Part shown: piece after piece, positions 4,502-6,327 of the stretch
How the letters are laid out: the number at the start of each line of letters is the position of its first letter
Numbering within the stretch: the first letter of the stretch is position 1
Source: Phycisphaeraceae bacterium
GTDB taxonomy: Bacteria; Planctomycetota; Phycisphaerae; Phycisphaerales; Phycisphaeraceae
Direction: 5' to 3'
Assembly: GCA_029260695.1 (NCBI GenBank)
Contig: JAJDCT010000360.1
Span: 1 to 6,327, forward strand
DNA length: 6,327 nucleotides
Program-made: the position numbers and the translations under genes
The notes under the pieces: generated by a model
Seen by the model: only the letters and a program-made list of their open reading frames with translations
What the model was told of the DNA's origin: nothing
The model's database searches: none

Positions 4502-6327
4502 ATGCCGATCAATTCAGAAGACATCCTCTCACCCGATGGCCCCATCGCCCGGCGTCTAGGCGGTGTGTATGAACACCGCCCCGAGCAGGTGCAGATGGCG
4601 CGGTATGTAAGTGACGCCCTGGCATCGGGCGAGGCCGCGCTTGTCGAGGCGGGGACCGGGGTCGGCAAGAGCTTCGCCTACCTGCTTCCTATCATCGAGC
4701 AGGTCCTGGCTACCGACGACCGGGACCAGAAAACGCGGGTCGTGGTGTCTACCCACACGATCGCGTTGCAGGAACAGATCATCCATAAGGACATCCCGCT
4801 ATTGCGTGCGGTGATCCCCGATGAGTTCTCGGCCGTGCTTGTCAAGGGGCGAGGCAACTATGTGTCGTTGCGCCGTGCGGGCCGGGCATGGGACCGAAGC
4901 GCCGACCTGTTTGATGATAACGCCAGCAAGCGGTCGCTTGAAACGATCCTCGAGTGGACGAAGGATACCGAGGACGGGTCGCTGGCGAGCCTGCCGGTGC
5001 TGGAAGCGTCGCGGGTTTGGGCCGACGTGCAGAGCGATTCGGAAGACTGCCTGGGCAAGCGCTGCCCGACCTACGAGAAGTGTTTTTACCAGGCGGCCCG
5101 TCGGCGGATGCTCAACGCCGACCTGCTGGTGGTGAATCACGCGCTGTTCTTCTCCGACCTTGGGATGCGTCAGCAGGGCTTCGGGGTGCTGCCGCCTTAT
5201 GACGCGGTGGTGCTCGATGAGGCACACACGATCGAGGATGTGGCCGGGGAATACTTCGGCATAACTGTGAGCAAGTTCCAGGTCGAGTATCTGCTTTCAC
5301 GTCTGCATGCGGCACGCCGGCACAAGGGGTTGCTGCCCGCGCTTCGGTTGAAGGTCGATGCGGACCTGCATAACCGTGCGGTGCAGGCGGTGGAGGATGC
5401 TCGTATGGGCGCGGACGGGTTCTTCCAGGAATTGCTTTACTGGCAGGAGACCTCGGGGCGCAGCAATGGCCGGGTCGATCAACCGATCCCGATCCAGAAC
5501 GTGCTAAGCCCGCTGCTTTCGGACCTGTCGCTGGCGATGAAGCGCATCCGTGACCGGATCGACGACGAGGGTGATCGCCTGGAAGCCGGGAGCTACGCCG
5601 ACCGGGCTGAGGCGATCGCACAGGAATTGACGGCACTGCTCGAACAGAAACTCCCCGACAGCGTGTACTGGATCGAATCCACCACCCCCACCCCCGCCCC
5701 CGGCCCCGGAAACGCCGCCCCCGGATTCCCGAAATCCCCTGGCTCACCCGTACCCGCAAAAGGCAGGCGCACACGGGTCAAGCTCTGCGGCGCACCGGTC
5801 GAGGTGGCGGGTCTGCTTAAGCAACGGTTGTTCGAGGCCACGACCACCAAGCGCAAGCCGTTGCCGGTGGTGATGACCTCGGCGACACTGGCCACCGACG
5901 CGGTTCATACGGATAATCCGGCTGCCCCCGCATCGAAACGTAAGCCCGCCGACCCGTTCACACACATCCGCGCGCGGTTGGGTTGCGAAGAAGCCAAATC
6001 ACTGCTGCTGGGTTCGCCGTTTGATTACGCAAGGCAGGCCGAGTTAATCGTGGACCGGACCATGCCCGAGCCCAGTGCCCCGGACTTCTTCGCCCGCCTG
6101 TGCCCGGCGGTCCTGAGCCTGATCGACCACACCGACGGGGGAGTGTTCGTGTTGTTCACCAGCTACCAGCTGCTCAGCCGTGTGGCCCAGTGGATGCGCG
6201 ACCCGATCGCGGAGCGCGGGATGCCGTTATTGGTTCAGGGCGACGGCGTGCAACGCTCGGCACTGCTCGAACGCTTCCGAGGCGATCGGCGGAGCGTGTT
6301 GCTTGGGACCGACAGCTTCTGGCAGGG
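4502..6327 (+). CDS. DinG/XPD-like ATP-dependent DNA helicase, 3' end outside window
   Basis: This is a superfamily 2 helicase of the DinG/XPD group, which unwinds DNA 5'-to-3' in repair and R-loop or G-quadruplex removal. The frame is open for 608 codons to the window edge. In order: an N-terminal YEHRPEQVQMA segment (about 24-34), Walker A AGTGVGKS (50-57), motif Ia STHTIALQEQ, a cysteine cluster C183-x4-C188-x5-C194, VVNHALFF, DEAH box 239-242, TSAT (459-462), and motif IV FTS (552-554). The sequence ends in GTDSFWQG, where the last motifs begin. There is no N-terminal exonuclease domain as in Bacillus-type DinG. The cysteine spacing equals E. coli DinG C194/C199/C205, but the first iron-sulfur cysteine (C120 there, in GRGNYVC) is Ser122 here. 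A Pro/Gly/Ala-rich insert occupies about 393-425. No good ribosome binding site precedes the ATG. Calling it dinG itself would go beyond the evidence. Confidence 0.92.
   Translation, partial: MPINSEDILSPDGPIARRLGGVYEHRPEQVQMARYVSDALASGEAALVEAGTGVGKSFAYLLPIIEQVLATDDRDQKTRVVVSTHTIALQEQIIHKDIPLLRAVIPDEFSAVLVKGRGNYVSLRRAGRAWDRSADLFDDNASKRSLETILEWTKDTEDGSLASLPVLEASRVWADVQSDSEDCLGKRCPTYEKCFYQAARRRMLNADLLVVNHALFFSDLGMRQQGFGVLPPYDAVVLDEAHTIEDVAGEYFGITVSKFQVEYLLSRLHAARRHKGLLPALRLKVDADLHNRAVQAVEDARMGADGFFQELLYWQETSGRSNGRVDQPIPIQNVLSPLLSDLSLAMKRIRDRIDDEGDRLEAGSYADRAEAIAQELTALLEQKLPDSVYWIESTTPTPAPGPGNAAPGFPKSPGSPVPAKGRRTRVKLCGAPVEVAGLLKQRLFEATTTKRKPLPVVMTSATLATDAVHTDNPAAPASKRKPADPFTHIRARLGCEEAKSLLLGSPFDYARQAELIVDRTMPEPSAPDFFARLCPAVLSLIDHTDGGVFVLFTSYQLLSRVAQWMRDPIAERGMPLLVQGDGVQRSALLERFRGDRRSVLLGTDSFWQ
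5685..5707 (-). other. strong G-quadruplex motif on the template strand of the helicase gene
   Basis: The plus strand has C runs at 5685-5689, 5691-5695, 5697-5701 and 5704-5707, separated by one, one and two bases. The minus strand thus has four G runs of at least four with very short loops, the kind of motif that folds most stably. It lies in the codons for the Pro/Ala/Gly-rich insert (residues about 393-425), between helicase motifs. The G-rich strand is the transcription template, so a fold would form in DNA and not in the mRNA. Confidence 0.7.

Noticed and set aside
5112..5774. Antisense open frame of 220 codons inside the helicase gene
   Set aside because: Its Arg/Pro/Ser-rich product has no domain; it is a shadow of the helicase reading frame.
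1..6327. CRISPR array, insertion sequence, phage or attachment site
   Set aside because: No spaced repeat series, transposase, integrase or terminal repeats are visible. A direct repeat of the tRNA end that would mark integration is absent, though the tRNA 3' end is outside the window.

Overview
The window is GC-rich bacterial chromosome and looks like core genome, with no sign of mobile DNA. It reads as a planctomycete, possibly of the Phycisphaerae. That is an inference from protein style and from the way the ribosomal block is cut off from its usual partners; no single marker proves it.

Layout. At 1-69 on the minus strand is a tRNA-Phe(GAA) whose 3' end runs off the window. Positions 70-435 hold no gene but carry two divergent promoter candidates, one driving the tRNA leftward and one driving rplK rightward. 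Next comes a plus-strand ribosomal protein block: rplK (L11, 436-864), rplA (L1, 1016-1699), rplJ (L10, 1754-2305) and rplL (L7/L12, 2470-2844). A strong intrinsic terminator at 2893-2924 closes it. Two further plus-strand genes follow: a 472-residue SLC13/DASS-type membrane symporter (3040-4458) and, 43 bp later, a DinG/XPD-like superfamily 2 helicase (from 4502) that is cut by the window end before its last motifs.

How the parts work together. L11 and L1 form parts of the mobile stalks of the large ribosomal subunit. L10 carries the L7/L12 copies that recruit translation GTPases. The block lacks secE-nusG on its left and rpoBC on its right, both common neighbours in bacteria, and it has its own promoter and terminator. 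Its spacers are long for a ribosomal operon (151, 54 and 164 bp), and the rplK-rplA spacer can fold into several hairpins. One of these resembles the L1-binding helix of 23S rRNA with its arms in swapped order, so it is a candidate autoregulatory site. The transporter and helicase have no evident functional link to the ribosomal block; they may share a transcript with each other.

I see no obvious new multi-gene system. The points most worth a second look are the rplA leader, the helicase's missing first iron-sulfur cysteine, and a very strong G-quadruplex motif on the template strand inside the helicase gene.
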